A stretch of DNA of 64,000 bases, taken from positions 358,546,665-358,610,664 of the forward strand of contig NC_066579.1 of the NCBI RefSeq assembly GCF_024323335.1, given 5' to 3'. The DNA is from Lathyrus oleraceus. Lineage: Eukaryota; Streptophyta; Magnoliopsida; Fabales; Fabaceae. This document shows, in pieces, positions 11,752 to 24,401 of this stretch. Position 1 is the stretch's first letter. Each line of letters starts with the position of its first letter. The translations under genes were made by a program, and so were the position numbers. Under the pieces are notes generated by a model. It saw only the letters and a list, made by a program, of their open reading frames with translations, did no database searches and was not told where the DNA came from.

Positions 11752-12587
11752 TGTTAGCTCATATTTTCGACGCCCATTAAGAATTACCAAAAAAGGAAAT
11801 CATATGTATAGCTGATTTTCAAGGAGGTGATATTCGACCAACTGGTGATGATTCGACTGGATAAGGGTAATAAGGATCAGCATACAGTTGAGACTCCAAA
11901 AAGATCTCTTAAAAACGGTTGAAAACGGTTTTCTATCAAAGATTCAAAATTAAAATAAGGGAGGGAACTTCGCCCTTATCAGAAATCATTGTGAGTACAC
12001 GTGGAGCATAATGAATAGTTGCATACATGCAAGGCGCCATGTGTCTCGACGTGATTGAAGAACCATCAGAAACAGTTATCTCGATCCAGTATAAATATAG
12101 AGTCTTAGTGTTAGAAAAAGGGTGTGTGTCAAAGTATGTACAAAAACCTGTAAATTTACCAAGTACTCGTGTGAAGAAGAATCGTAAATCACAGAATGTA
12201 CGTTTATTTACACCATTGTTAGTTACTTTAAAGCAATACAAATATATCTTTACTTTTTTTTCCAGAAACACACTTCTTTACTTCTTCATTCCAAACGCTC
12301 TTCTTTTACTTCGTCATTTACAATCTTAAGATTTACTTGCTTTTAACATTTACTTTTGTTAGTTGTTTATTGCTACAAGTCCTTTACAATTTCTCTCATT
12401 CATATCAACCCTTTTATTAGTTTTCAAACTCTAATTTTACGCTTACTATTGGAGTGTTCGTTATTACCAAAACTCATTTTTCAAAACAATTAACACATGT
12501 CCTAGGATCAATCTGATCGATCCTGCAAGTAACCAAATTTAGAAATTTGGAAGATCAGCGGTTGTTTACCGATTTTCAAGGTAAACA
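11752..12587 (+). repeat. 5' LTR of the Tat-clade element
   Basis: It runs from TGTTAGCTCAT to GGTAAACA and aligns along its whole length with 24759-25586. A TATA-like TATAAATA at about 12090-12097 and an ACACGTGG motif near 11998 mark the likely promoter. Splitting target duplication GATTG lies directly to the left. Confidence 0.92.
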
Positions 12588-12590
12588 AAT

Positions 12591-12609
12591 TGGCACACCC
12601 AGTGGGACC
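12591..12609 (+). other. Primer binding site of the Tat-clade element
   Basis: TGGCACACCCAGTGGGACC begins three bases after the LTR end and starts with the TGG complementary to tRNA CCA. I cannot name the tRNA with confidence. It differs from the site used by the two Ogre-like elements. Confidence 0.7.
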
Positions 12610-12676
12610 AGTGCTAACGTTACGAATTGTATGTAGTTCTGGTTACTAAGTTTTTTTTTGGGAAAAGATTCATTGT

Positions 12677-15079
12677 ATGTTATTAAGAAGTGGTAAAGTA
12701 GCCATAAACAACGAACAACGATCGGGGAGAGAATCCCATACGAGGATGGTAAATGTGAATGCGCCAGATACCCTAAACTTTCAAAATCCATTAACTAGTA
12801 ACATAACTCCCCCTTCTTCTTCGATAGGGGCAAACACGGCCATAACGCATGTGTCCAAAGTAGTTTTGTTTATGGTGTGTTCGATGCCTACGCATTCGAT
12901 CTCCCATACTGAACCAATTTTAACCTACATTGGGCCTAGGGGACCTCCCCATACTCCCCCACCAATTAGAGATAATCCAAATAGGCTGTTGGTACCCCCT
13001 GGTTTCTCAATACCATTTGGTAGTCGAGAACAAGCGTATGGAATGCCAACTTCAGTAATGGCCAATTTACACAATGATGGTTCTACTTTTTCAGAACCAG
13101 TGGTTAACATAAATTCTCTAGTACAAGGGTCTAGAGTTAACATGGGTCGAACTAACCAATTATCAGGTTTGAGACACCCAACACAACTACCTACTCTTAC
13201 CAATAACTCTGCGACAGTATGGAGGCAACATATGGACGAAAGAAACCATGAAATGGTTTAGATGTTGACCTAGACTTTGACCACCGTATTGAATCCTCTG
13301 ATTCAAAATACGACTCAGTCGAATCGACAGATGACAACACAGATGGCGCGAATGTATGGATTCCTTTGTGTACCGCAACACCAACGACACTCTCCTAGAG
13401 ATTGGGTAAGAGAAAATCAAGAAGCCACTTTTGAAGAAGACCTCATTATTAACAAGACCTCACAAAACCAAGGGGGAGTAGTAGCACCCCCTAGGATCAA
13501 ACCACAAATACCCATGGAACCAAGGGTATTAATGGTGAATAGATACCAAAATGTCAATGATATCATATGGCAAGTTCGACATGACGATGTGGCAGCAAAT
13601 AATAATCTAGCAGCTAATCGAAAGAACTATGGTTCGAAATGGGGTAAATTTCGGCCTTAGAAGGCCAAATTATACGTCACCTTTGTCAGAGTATATCTTG
13701 CAGGCAGAAGCACCCCCTAAAACCAAATTCCCAAAAAGTTTTCTAGGGATACCACTGAATCCACTGTCGAGCACGTGGCTAGATATTTAATATAGGCAGG
13801 AGATATGTCAAACAATGAGAGCCTTAGGATAATTTTTTTTCCAAGTTATCTCACAAATAATGCTTTCACATGGTTCACCACCTTTCCCTAAAGTTCGATC
13901 CACACTTGGAACCAAATGGAAAGAATGTTCCATGAGCAGTTTTACATGGGGAAAACAAAGATAAGTTTGAAGGAATTGGTTAGTATCAAGCAAAAGTTCA
14001 CTGAGCTAATTGATGACTATCTAAATAGGTTTTGATTACTCAAAGCTAGGTGTTTTACACAAATACAAGAGCATGAACTGGTTGAAATGGCCATTGGGGG
14101 CCTCGAATATTCGATTAGGAAGAAATTAGATACTTAATACCTGAGGGATATGGCCCAATTGGCTGATAGGGTTCAACAGTTAGAACGTTTGAAGGAAGAA
14201 AAGGCCAGGGAAAATAAAGGTAAATGGGTAGCCTATGTCGATTTCAGAAATGATGATGAAGGTTCCTGTCACGGACTTTCAGACTTCGATGATAATGAGA
14301 TCGACCTTGCGGAGTTGGCACAAGGGCCACCATATGCGTGCAAAGTGTTAGCACCTTCGAATGGGAAAAATCCTGTCGAACCAGAAAAGAGTGACAAACT
14401 TCCTAAGAAAACTTATACGTTCGACGTTACAAAATGTGATGAAATTTTTGACTTGTTAGTCAAGGATGGTTAAATGATAGTACCTCTGGGTGCTAAAGTA
14501 CCTCCTTTAGAGCAAAGAAAGAAAATACGATTTTGCAAATACCATGGTTTTCTAGGTCATAAAACGTATCAATGTTTTCTTTTCAGGGATCTTGTGCAAA
14601 ATGACATCCAGGAAGGAAGACTCAAGTTCAGAGACAAAACACGGAGCCAGATGAAGATCGACTCTGATCCTCTACAAGTAGCTGAAGCCCATTATACTGA
14701 ACCTGAAGAAGTGAACCTTATTGAATTCGCTGAAGATTTCAACATGATTGAAGTCACTGAGGACTTCGTCAATGGACCTGTTATGGCGAAGGTTCATGAA
14801 TACTTCGAGCAAAATCCTCTTAATGATTTTGCTCAAAAGGCTACAGGAGATATCACCAACAAAAATGTTGATGCCTCCAACGCTGAGGACACTGAAAGTT
14901 CAAAACTAATGATGATCACCAAAGAAACCGTTGATGGTTTCGTCCAGATGGACAGGGCCACTAAGGGCCTTGAAATACAATTCCAAAGGTTAGATATCAT
15001 TGAAGATATCCACATGGAGGTCAATATGGTCGATGTATCTCAAGAGACCTCTATGGAGGTCGATGATGAATATCGATAA
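12677..15079 (+). pseudogene. gag of the Tat-clade element (decayed)
   Basis: The gag polyprotein forms the capsid. The reading frame opens MLLRSGKVAINN, is stopped at 13259-13261, continues in other frames (13277-13660), then through WFTTFP and KISLKELVSIKQKF words near 13870-14000, and ends in two long open parts (14150-14473, 14474-15079). The zinc-knuckle-like stretch RFCKYHGFLGHKTYQC with a conserved downstream LFRDLVQN lies at about 14527-14600. An acidic tail rich in EVTEDF and DASNAEDTES follows. At least six stops or frame shifts break the frame. It is a pseudogene. Confidence 0.8.
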
Positions 15080-15492
15080 GAGGAGTATAACAAAATCACA
15101 TTCCCTCATGAGGAAGAAACGTTGTCTGACTTCCTCCGAAGGTGTCAGAAAAAGAAGTCGGAAGTCATGTTGTGCCCTTGGTGCAATGTTGTATTCGACA
15201 AGAAAGCAACTCAAAATCTTGAAGGGGTTATGAAAGTAAATCACCGAGATGGTCGCAAAGCCGTCCAAAATCATTAGGTGGGTAAGTGAAGAAGGGATTT
15301 TGAACCCAGGAGATATCCTGATCCAAGACGACCCATGGTGAGACTTGGTGAAGCCAAGCAAGCAGGGCCAGATATTAAACCCATTTCCTTCAAGTCTAGT
15401 GTCGAAGGGTCAAATGGAAAGTGGGTCAAGCCAACTGATGGCAGGAAACACGTGGAAAATGGCAGAACTTCGAGGTCGAGAGAGGTTCGTCA

Positions 15493-16380
15493 TTGGCTTA
15501 TCGCAAGGAGTTTCGGGTTGACAAAAGGACCTCACATGTGTCTGAGAACTATAAGGGAAAGAACCCTATGACCAGATCTCAATGGAGGAGAGAACAAAGA
15601 AGGAGAAAAGCCCAGAGAGAAACTGGTGAGAGAGACCAAGCTGAGTCGAGTACCAATGTGATTGTGAAGAAAATGGAAGACTCAAGCTTCGTCAAAAGAA
15701 ATCTCAATAATCCAGTTAAAACAGCCAGTGAAAGACACAATCAAGTGTCCGCTGAAGATGAAATCCTGACTGACAACTTCGACTCAGAGTCGGAAGCCTC
15801 CCTAGATATCCTAATCGGGGTAGTATCCGTGATGCCAAGGGAATTCGATCGGATTACTGAAGTCGAAGATACCGACAACATCACAAAGAGAGAAATGGTT
15901 GCTCACAAGCCAGTGTGTTACTATGTGATGAATAATGGTTGTGTTGAAGAGGAAAACACCTTTTTCGAGAGGCCTAGCGAATCCATAATGAGCCACCTTA
16001 AACCCCTCTTCATCACTGGAAAAGTCGAAGACGTCCCCGTTAATAAAATATTGATGGATTGTGGAGCGATTGTGAATTTAATACATCACCGCATGCTGAG
16101 AAAAATTGGCAAGTATGATACTGATGCCAAACCTCATAATATGGTGCTAACCAACTGTGAAGGTAAAATCGGTTCCACTATGGGAGTCATCCAAGTAGAA
16201 TTAACAGTAGGGACAGTCACAACATCCACAATGTTTATGATTGTGGAAACAAAGGCTAACTACAATATGTTGCTTAGAAGGGAGTGGATACATGGGGTCA
16301 AAGATGTCTCATTCTCAATGCACCAGAGGATAATAATTTGGCGCCTAGATGGCATTGTCGAAAACATAGAGGCGAATTAG
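15493..16380 (+). pseudogene. Protease region of the Tat-clade element
   Basis: This 295-codon open stretch carries an aspartic protease near its C-terminus, which cuts the polyprotein. The active-site motif reads ILMDCGAIVNLI where family members usually have D-S/T/G-G-A, so the position after the catalytic Asp is Cys. The second conserved motif reads MLLRREWIHG instead of the usual LLGREWIHG. A TAG ends the frame at 16378. The N-terminal half is basic and charged (TRSQWRREQRRRKAQRETGE), linking gag to protease. Cysteine and arginine at these spots, with the neighbouring decay, suggest an inactive enzyme. Confidence 0.75.
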
Positions 16381-16558
16381 GGGTACTTTAAAACACCTAT
16401 CAATCATGTCGACAAGCGTCAATTTGACAATTATTTGGCCATCATAGCTCCCTGTGATTAGGCTGAGTTTGCATTCACCCCTGACGATAATGCTTATTGT
16501 TCCCTGTCACTGCACCCTCACTATGGTTTTCGTTGGGACAGAGAAATAGTAGGAGAAT

Positions 16559-18175
16559 ATGACTTCGGATTTTTGGGAGTGTCTGGAATCGAGCCCACAG
16601 AATGGGGAAGTGAATTCAGTAATGATGACTGAGTCTACAGCGTTAAAAAGGATTTCGGCTTACATAGCCGAAAGCAAGCAACAATTGGCCTTAGAGGCTG
16701 AAGTCAAAAGCATGGTTGTCGAAGCCAGTGAAGTTTCTCAATCGATAGGTCCTGGGAAGGACTTTGACCCAATGCAACCTGACAAGGGTCACAATAAAGA
16801 GAAAGACCAAAGGCTCGATACGATCTACGACGAAGAGCCTTTGGGTTTTGAGAAGGATGCACTAGCAATAAACATTAAAATGATGGCTCAGGATCCCCTC
16901 GAAGAAGTAGAATTGGGAGAGGGAGTGATAAAAAGGCCAACTTACATTAGTGTCAATATCCATCCTCAACTCAAAGTCGAAGTGGTCCAGTTGATGAGAG
17001 AGTTTAAGGACTATTTCGCATGGGACTATGATGAAATGCATGGTTTGAGCAGAGAACTGGTCGAATTGAAATTTCCGATCAAGCCTAGAAAGAAGCCTGT
17101 GAAGTAGAACCCAAGGCAATTTTCCCCAGCAATACTCTCGAAGATTAAAGAAGAAGTCGAAAGGCTCCTTCGCTGCAATTTCATTCGCACGACCAAGTAT
17201 GTCGAATGGTTAGCTAATATTGTACTAGTTGTAAAAAAGAATGGTACTTTAAGGGTTTGCATAGATTTTAGAGATTTAAATACTGCAACCCTAAAAGATG
17301 AATATTCAACGCATGTGGCAGAAATGCTAGTCGATTTCGCTGCAGGCTATGAATATTTAAGCATGCTTGACGGGTATTCTGGGTATAATCAAATATTTAT
17401 TGCTGAAGAGGATGTCCCGAAAACAGCATTTCGACGCCCTGGAGCCTTAGGCACCTACGGATGGATGGTGATGCCTTTTGGTTTGAAATATGCTGGGGCA
17501 ACCTACCAAAGAGCGATGAATTCGATCTTCCACGATTTTATAGAGACTTTTATGCAAATCTATATAGATGATATTGTCATTAAGTCTGTTTCAGGGAAGA
17601 GTCACATAAACCATCTTCGAATATCTTTTTAGAGGATGAGAAATCATGGTGTAAAAATGAATTTTAAAATGCGCCTTTTGTGTGCAGGCTGGGGATTTCT
17701 TAAGCTTTATGGTCCACAAAAAGTGGATCGAAATAAATAAGAATAAGACCAATACCATCATGGAAGCGAAAGCGCCATCAACGAAGAAAGGTTTGCAGTC
17801 GCTACTAGGCAAGATCAATTTCCTAAGGAGATTCATCTCAAACCTTAGTGGGAAGACACAAGCTTTTTCACCATTGCTTCGACTCAATAAGGAGGGGTTC
17901 GAATAGGGGCAGGCTCAACAAGAAGCATTTGATAAGATTAAAGTATACTTGAGTCATCCACCAATCTTGACACCACCTTGTAGAAACAAAAGTATGAGAT
18001 TATATATATCTGCATCTGACAAGACTTTAGGGAGCATGCTGGCTCAAGAGGATGATAATGGTGTCGAAAGAGCCATCTACTACCTCAGTAGAGTCTTAAA
18101 TGATGCAGAAACTAGGTATAGCATAGTTGAAAAATTATGTTATGCTTGTATTTCTCTTTTACAAAATTGAAGCAT
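16559..18175 (+). pseudogene. Reverse transcriptase and RNase H of the Tat-clade element
   Basis: The region opens with the pol linker (DEEPLGFEKDALAINIK; YFAWDYDEMHGL near 17020) and is stopped at 17105-17107. RT motifs follow in frame: LRVCIDFRDLNTAT (about 17250), MLDGYSGYNQIFIAEED (17365), MPFGLKYAGATYQRAM (17470) and the catalytic YIDDIVIK (17562-17585). The RNase H part has LYISASDKTLGSMLAQEDD and ERAIYYLSRVLNDAETRYS (18000-18125). In-frame stops occur near 17107, 17632, 17740, 17905 and 18168. The D-D pair of the RT box is intact, but the gene as a whole cannot be translated. Confidence 0.88.
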
Positions 18176-18379
18176 TATATAAAACCTTTTGATGTTTATG
18201 TTTCATCTCATTTCGAAGTTATTAAACATATGTTATCCAAACCAATTTTGCATAGTCGAATTGGGAAATGGGTGTTAGCATTAACTGAGTTTTCTTTAAC
18301 ATACATGCCATTAAGAGCTGTTAAAGGACAAGTGGTAGTAAATTTTATAGTCGACCACTCCATAGATGCCAACACATTG

Positions 18380-18760
18380 AACTATCTCGAATTGGAACCT
18401 TGGAAGTTATACTTAGATGGGTCTAGTCACAAGGATGGTACATGCATAGGGGTTGTAATTATTTCTCCTAATAAAATCCCAACAAGATTCAAGTACAAAG
18501 TAGAGGGTATCTGCTCACACAATGAGGCTGAATATGAAGCCCTCATAGCAGGACTTGAAATATTGTTGGAATTATGGGCAACTCGAGCCAAAATAATGGG
18601 TGACTCATAGTTAGTCATAAAGCAGATCACAAAGGAATATATATGTATTAAGGAGAATTTAATTATGTACTTCATAATAGCCAGTCGACTGTTAAAAATA
18701 TTTGAAAAGCTATTATTCGACATATACCTCGACTAGAAAATCAAGTGGCTAACAATTTAG
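18380..18760 (+). pseudogene. Second (archaeal-type) RNase H of the Tat-clade element
   Basis: PWKLYLDGSSHKDGTCIGV starts a second RNase H domain, followed by HNEAEYEALIAGLEILLEL and KIMGDS then a TAG at 18608 where a serine or glutamine codon is expected. The LDGS, EAEYEA and GDS motifs carry the acidic catalytic residues of this fold. An extra RNase H between RNase H and integrase is the diagnostic feature of the Tat clade. Frameshifts follow before LENQVANNLAQIASGY near 18735-18780. Confidence 0.85.
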
Positions 18761-19027
18761 CTCAGATTGCATCCGGGTATAAAATTTCAAAAGAAAATTT
18801 GCAAAAATTCATCGAAGTTAGAGGAAAGGTCGTGGAAACCAGATTAATACCTCTAGACTTAGAAAAGACAAAGTTGCGATATGTTGAACTTCGAAATATT
18901 GGCATTAAACAATTTGACAGATGAAGATTGGAGGAAACCAATAGTGGTGTATCTGCAGAATCCAACGGCGTTTACTGATCGAAAAACCAGGTATCGAGCA
19001 TTGAGTTATGTTCTTTTGGGTATATAG

Positions 19028-20150
19028 TTGTTTAAAAAGTCTCCTAAGGGAATTCTGCTTAAGTGCCTCAGTGAGTCAGAGGCGTACTTAGCCCTTTCGA
19101 CTGTCCATAGTGGAACGTGTGGGGCACACCAAGTTGGTCATAAGATGAAATGGCTTTTATTTCTCCAAGGGATGTATTGGCCTACTATGTTAAAAGACTG
19201 CATTGAATTCGCAAAGGGATGGCAAGAATGTCAGATACATGCAGGCATGCAACACGTTCTTGCAAGTGAATTACATTTTATCATCAAGCCTTGGCCATTT
19301 AGAGGTTGGGCTTTAGATTTGATTGGGGAAATTCGACCTCCATCATCTAAAAGTCAAAGATATATATTGGTGGGAGTTGATTATTTTACGAGGTGGATTG
19401 AAGCTATATCCTTACCAAATATGAATCAAGAGGATGGGATCGAGTTTATCCAGAAGCACATTATTTATAGATTTGGAATCCCAGAGACGGTTACAATGGA
19501 TCAAGGGTCAATATTCACTGGTCGGAAAATGCAAGAATTTGCCAAAGAAATGGGTTTCAAATTGTTAACTTTGACGCCTTATTATGCTCAGGCCAATGGA
19601 CAAGGCGAAGCCTCCAACAAAGTGATCATTGGTTTAATTAAAAAGCATGTAGGGAAGAAGCCTAGGAATTGGCATAAAATTCTAGACCAGATTCTATGGG
19701 CATGTCGTACCTCTCCCAAAGAGGCCACTAAGTCAACCCTTTTTCGGCTAACCTTTGGCCACGATAATGTTCTACCAGTAGAAATTCACCTACAATCTAT
19801 AAGGATTCAAAGGCACCATGAACTTCTAACATAATCATATTGGAGCATGATGTTGGATGAATTGGTTGACTTAGATAAATAAAGGTTAAATGCCTTGGAG
19901 TTATTAAAACGGCAAAAGAAGAGAATAGAAATCTCTTATGATAAGAGGGTAAAAGTCAAAAGTTTTACGCCTGAAGACTTGGTCTAGAAAGTGATCCTTC
20001 CAATGGATCGAAACGATAGAGCCTTGGGGAAATGGTTCCCAAAGTGGGAAGGCCCTTTTCAGATTCTGCAGGTATTCTCTAATGGTGCCTATGAAATCGA
20101 AGATCTTAATGAAGATAAAAGGATTCTAAGAGTGAATGGAAATATTTGAA
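19028..20150 (+). pseudogene. Integrase of the Tat-clade element
   Basis: Integrase inserts the cDNA copy into the genome. A 268-codon open frame holds the zinc-binding region (VHSGTCGAHQVGHKMK, then CQIHAGMQH) and a D,D,E core: Asp in ALDLIGEI, Asp in TVTMDQGSIF and Glu in NGQGEASNKV. The frame is stopped at 19832 by TAA. The C-terminal domain continues beyond the stop in YDKRVKVKSFTPEDLVW (stopped again by TAG near 19984), then KWEGPFQILQVFSNGAYEIE up to about 20150. The core residues survive, but the protein is broken in at least three places. Confidence 0.88.
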
Positions 20151-20289
20151 AAATATAAACCAGTACTCCAAGAGATAAAAATAAGAGACGAATAGTTATA
20201 TAAGTAAAGCAAAGTCAATATGGTAAAAATGCCAAAATTCATTATAAATAAAAAGTTATCCTTACATGCAAAATAGACAAGGAAAAACT
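20151..20289. other. Spacer between integrase end and antisense gene end
   Basis: A short AT-rich spacer where the sense pol gene and the antisense PMD gene converge tail to tail. No terminator or gene could be identified. Confidence 0.4.
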
Positions 20290-23200
20290 AGAAAGGAAGT
20301 TTGGCTTTGATCTTAAGATACTTGGATTTAAGAAGCTCTTGATGTTTTTCGCACAAAGATCTCTTCGATCATAGAAGTTTGAGGTCAGACTCAAGTTGTC
20401 GAGCCTGTTCTATGATAGCTCTTTAGCCATTAAAGCTTCATCAAACTCTAAGAGTTGATCTTTGCTTCTTTCATCATCAGAAATCTTCGCCTGGAGTTCT
20501 TCTAATTGCTTCCTCCAAGAAGCAATGTTACGATCATGACCTTCGATATTTTCTTTGTTTTTCTGTTTGGTCTGCTCCAATTCCATCACCTTATTGGTAT
20601 ATTCGACGGCAGCATCCCAAGCAACAGCCTCAGAACAGAACTTCTTCTCAGTTTCCCCTGTGAGCTAAGGTAACAACTTATGATCCGCAATAGCTTGGTC
20701 GATCATAATACTTATCTCCAATATAACATTGGCCACTTTAGGAGAAGTTTCCAATAGGTCGACTTGGTTAAGAAGAACCTTTAGAGTTAAAGGGGCAGAG
20801 GGATCAGCCAGCAACAACAGAAACAAGTCACCTTTGAAGACTTTGTCTTTAATCTGATAAAGTATTTCATCTGTATGAGTGCTTGAAGGTTAATCTTCAG
20901 ACACTGAAGTACTAAGGCTTTTGTCAGAGGAACTTTCCTTGCAGCTTAACATAACCTTCAAATACTCAAGGGGTTGGCTTCATTTTAGAATAGTCAGTCT
21001 TTCTGCAGAAAGACCTCCAGTACTACTTGTCGAAACTCCGGCCATTAGAACAACTGCCATAGTTGGAGTGACAAGAGTTTGAGTTTGAGCTTGCTTTTCG
21101 CCTGCATTAGCCTCTCTCCCTTCAAAGCCTTCGTCATCATCAGGGATTGCGATTGGGTTGCCTTCATTCTCCTCCTTCATAGTCGTATCCTCGACATCTC
21201 CACCTTCTCCCTAAGGATTGTTTGTTCCTTCAGAGTTATGTAAATCATCCTCAAGAGCATCTTCGTCTTCAACTAGTTCATCCACAACCATGGGTTATGG
21301 ATTGCCTCTAGCCTCACCTTCTTCGATTGAAGCAGTTTCGTGACCGGAGTCACTGGTGTGAGAATGTTGAGTAGCAGTCTTTAGTGGTGAAGCATCAAGG
21401 TCACCAGAGGGAGGTTGGTTAATCTCACTTATAGACCCTTTTTCTGATGATGGTCGATAAGTGGGCTCACTAGCACTATTCAAAACATATGGTACAGAGA
21501 CAGGTGCATAGGAGGTTGTAGTCTTGGTTCGAGCGATAGTGCTTACGCCACCCTGAAATCAATACAATCGAAACTATAAATGGCAAAAGACGGTAAAAAT
21601 ATTATGTAAGGTAGAGAGAAGTTTGTTATACCTTGTCACCTTCGACCCCAGAGCTGGAGTTGTCGCTCTCACTTTGGGTCGCTGCTATCTTCGCCATTTC
21701 TTCAGGAGTAGGCTCTTGGATAACAAGTGCAGCAGGCCTTTTCCTTAGAAGTTTTGTTAGAGGATGGTTCAAATTATCGGTGGCCTTTGGTTGTTGCTTC
21801 CTCTTCCTAGAAGTTAGGTCGAGAACCGACGACAAATCCTCTTCATCTGATTCTATTATGACGGGGATGTCAGCAGGTTTTTGGATTTTTAGAGGGCTTA
21901 CTGGAGGTTTTCGAGCAGTCTGAGTTAAGAATGGGAATATTAGCATCATTAAAGCACAACAAAAGCAAAAGAGATGAGAAAGAAAAAGTATACCTTTACA
22001 GGCTTGCTGCCTCCTTCAGTCCTCGATTCGACTGGTCTCTTGGTGGTGGGTTTTTTAGGTGGAACCCTGATGGCTAAATAAAAACAACATAAAACAGTTA
22101 GTGTTAGCTAAAAGTAAATGGCTTGAAAATGGAATGTACTTAGAGGAAAACCTCTAGTGTCACACCTTTATATATGTCCGATTCGATTCGGACATCCTCG
22201 ACCCCTATATGAAGATGCCCTTTGAAACTGTCTAGAGTATGCTTAGTCGTAACCACCCGCTGAGTTTTTTTTCTGAGATTGTTGTCGAAATATTTTAATG
22301 GAATCTCCACAAATAAACCAATATGGAAATGGAGGGGAAATGGCCACTCTGAAGTCAGTATTAGGCAATGGAGGAAACTTTGAGGGAAATAATTCAAGAG
22401 CCATTTCATAGTGTTTCTCATGAGGAACGTATGAAGGAATCTTTAGGTTTTCCATTTTCTTTGAAATTTTTTCTTTAAGTGTGATAGCTGCTTCGCGGAT
22501 GGTTCGACTAAGATCATCAGGCCTATAGGAAGTTTCAAAGTAGTTTTGAAAAGCTTGGATTTCTTTTATAAACGTGTAAGTAACTTTTCTGGTCTTTTCC
22601 TGCACAAGAAGAAAAGCTTTGTCAAATAGTTGAATGAAAGAGGTGACATCACAAAATTCTTCGACGTAATATTTAGTCCACCATTTCCCAAACTCTCGAC
22701 TACAGAGGAAGTTGGGCTCGAAGTTGAACGGAGTAAGCTGGGTTCTGCCAGTATATCTGGCTATTTGTTTGAGGGCAGTAGCTTCGTTATGGACTGCATT
22801 ATGGAGAAAGAGACTATCCTTTTTGTCATACAAACACTTTGGAAGAACCTGAACTAACCCAAATTGTCGAGCGACAAGGTTGGGTTGATAGGTTATCAAA
22901 GTAACCTGAACCTTCGAAGGGTTGAGTCGAAGGGTTAGAATCCTAGGGGTCAAAAAGGCTTCCCAAATCAGCAAAGATTTTGTCTCCTGTTTCTTGGATG
23001 GAGATGGGAAGGTCCTGGTAAACCATTTGGGATCGTGCTTTCTGAAGGCAAATGGGGCCATGCTCGAAGTGAAAACATGGCGCTTAGCAAACATAATTAG
23101 ATATCCCATGAAAGTCGATTGAAGGGTTTGTCCTTCATCATTTGGAGTCAGCTGAGCTAGCCTCGTGCCTTCGACCCTTTTGTTCTTGATCTCCTCAACA

Positions 23201-24299
23201 TCTTCGCCAATGAAGCCTTTGTTCGACAGACTGGCCTCAAAAGTGGCATTTATCCAAAGTTGCAATAGCCAGAAAGGGCCAGATAGAAGAAGGTTTCCTT
23301 TGTCCCCCAAATTTTTTAGTTGAGCCACTCCATCGCTCAAGGATTCATAAATACTTGCCAAGATCATCTCACTTAGACAGATATCATGCCCAACATGTAG
23401 TTGGTTTGCCAAAGTGAGATATTTCTTGGCAACTTGCAGGGATTTCGAACAAAAAATAGAGTGGGACAACCACAAGGCCGAAAAGGCTATATGCTCCACG
23501 TCAGAGACGACGTCAGTGTCTTTATCATGATAATGAGAAATGTGCATAGAATATACTGCTCTGGTGGTCGAAAAGGCGATGGTGTCCATAACATCAATTT
23601 CGGGATCATAGGTGTGTCCAATAGGCTTTAGCCCTGTGATAGCGGCTAAGTCGAAAGGGTTGGCATGGCCATACCACAAGGAAAGTGGAAAGTGTAGTGT
23701 GTACTGTCCCAGAAGTACAAGGAAGAAATCAACATAGGAGTGTTGTACTATAAATTCAGCTTCGACGGCATAATCAGGTCATAAATTCTTATGTCTTTCC
23801 AAGCCCGAGCCTTAGCTTTCTCTACTTTATTTAACTAGTCTAGATAATCAGTAGGGTCTTTAAAGGTGGGAGGAGTAGCACGAAAAGCTCTAAAACCATT
23901 ATTCATAAATCTTCGATCTATAATATCACCAGCCTTAGGGTTTTCAGTGGAGGTGATTTCAGTTCTAGGGTTTCTTGCCTGCCCTATTGGTTTACATTTG
24001 TGATAAGAAGGGAAAAATTCTCTAAGCTTACTAGGATCAGCATCTAAATCATCTAAGGGTCCATATAATGCATAACTCTTTCTAGAAATAGAGACAAGAA
24101 TGCGTACCTGAGAAGCGTAAATTTTGTGTTGTTCTTCTGTTTGTGGCTCTGGTATATATTGTCGGTTGCCAATTGCAAGTGGAGCAAACAACATGGCGAA
24201 TGGAGGAAGCTCTGAGATTTTCTTTGAAACTTTTGTCTTGGTGGCGGTGGTTTTGATGGATACACCTGTTCCCTTAAGAGCTTGGCTTGAGGTTGCCAT
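20290..24299 (-). pseudogene. Antisense plant-mobile-domain gene inside the Tat-clade element
   Basis: On the strand opposite to gag-pol a long gene starts ATG at 24299 (MATSSQALKGTGVSIK). The PMD (aminotransferase-like, MAIN/MAIL1 family) is recognised from LYFWDSTHYTFHFPCGM, then NPFDLAAITGLKPIG, EHIAFSALWLSHSIF, KKYLTLANQLHVGHDICLSE, and LLLSGPFWLLQLWINATFE. The 23679-22243 part alone is 478 open codons. Downstream, separated by probable introns, come low-complexity Ser/Glu-rich pieces (21949-20980) and a coiled-coil tail (WRKQLEELQAKISDDERSK, about 20500). Two stops (near 23836 and 23748), a one-base frameshift near 23660 and another near 22300 break it. PMD proteins of the host act in gene and transposon silencing; what the element copy does is unknown. 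It has its own promoter-like region. Confidence 0.8.
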
Positions 24300-24401
24300 T
24301 GCTAGAGATCTGAGTTTAGTTGAAGAATGTTTGAAGAAAGAAAAGCTAGAGTATTTGGAAATTCAGAAGGTGTAAAAATGTGAAATGGGTAAGTTTGTGG
24401 G

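Noticed and set aside
12925..13203. Minus-strand open frame of 92 codons inside gag
   Set aside because: It is the shadow of the gag frame on the other strand and has no domain.
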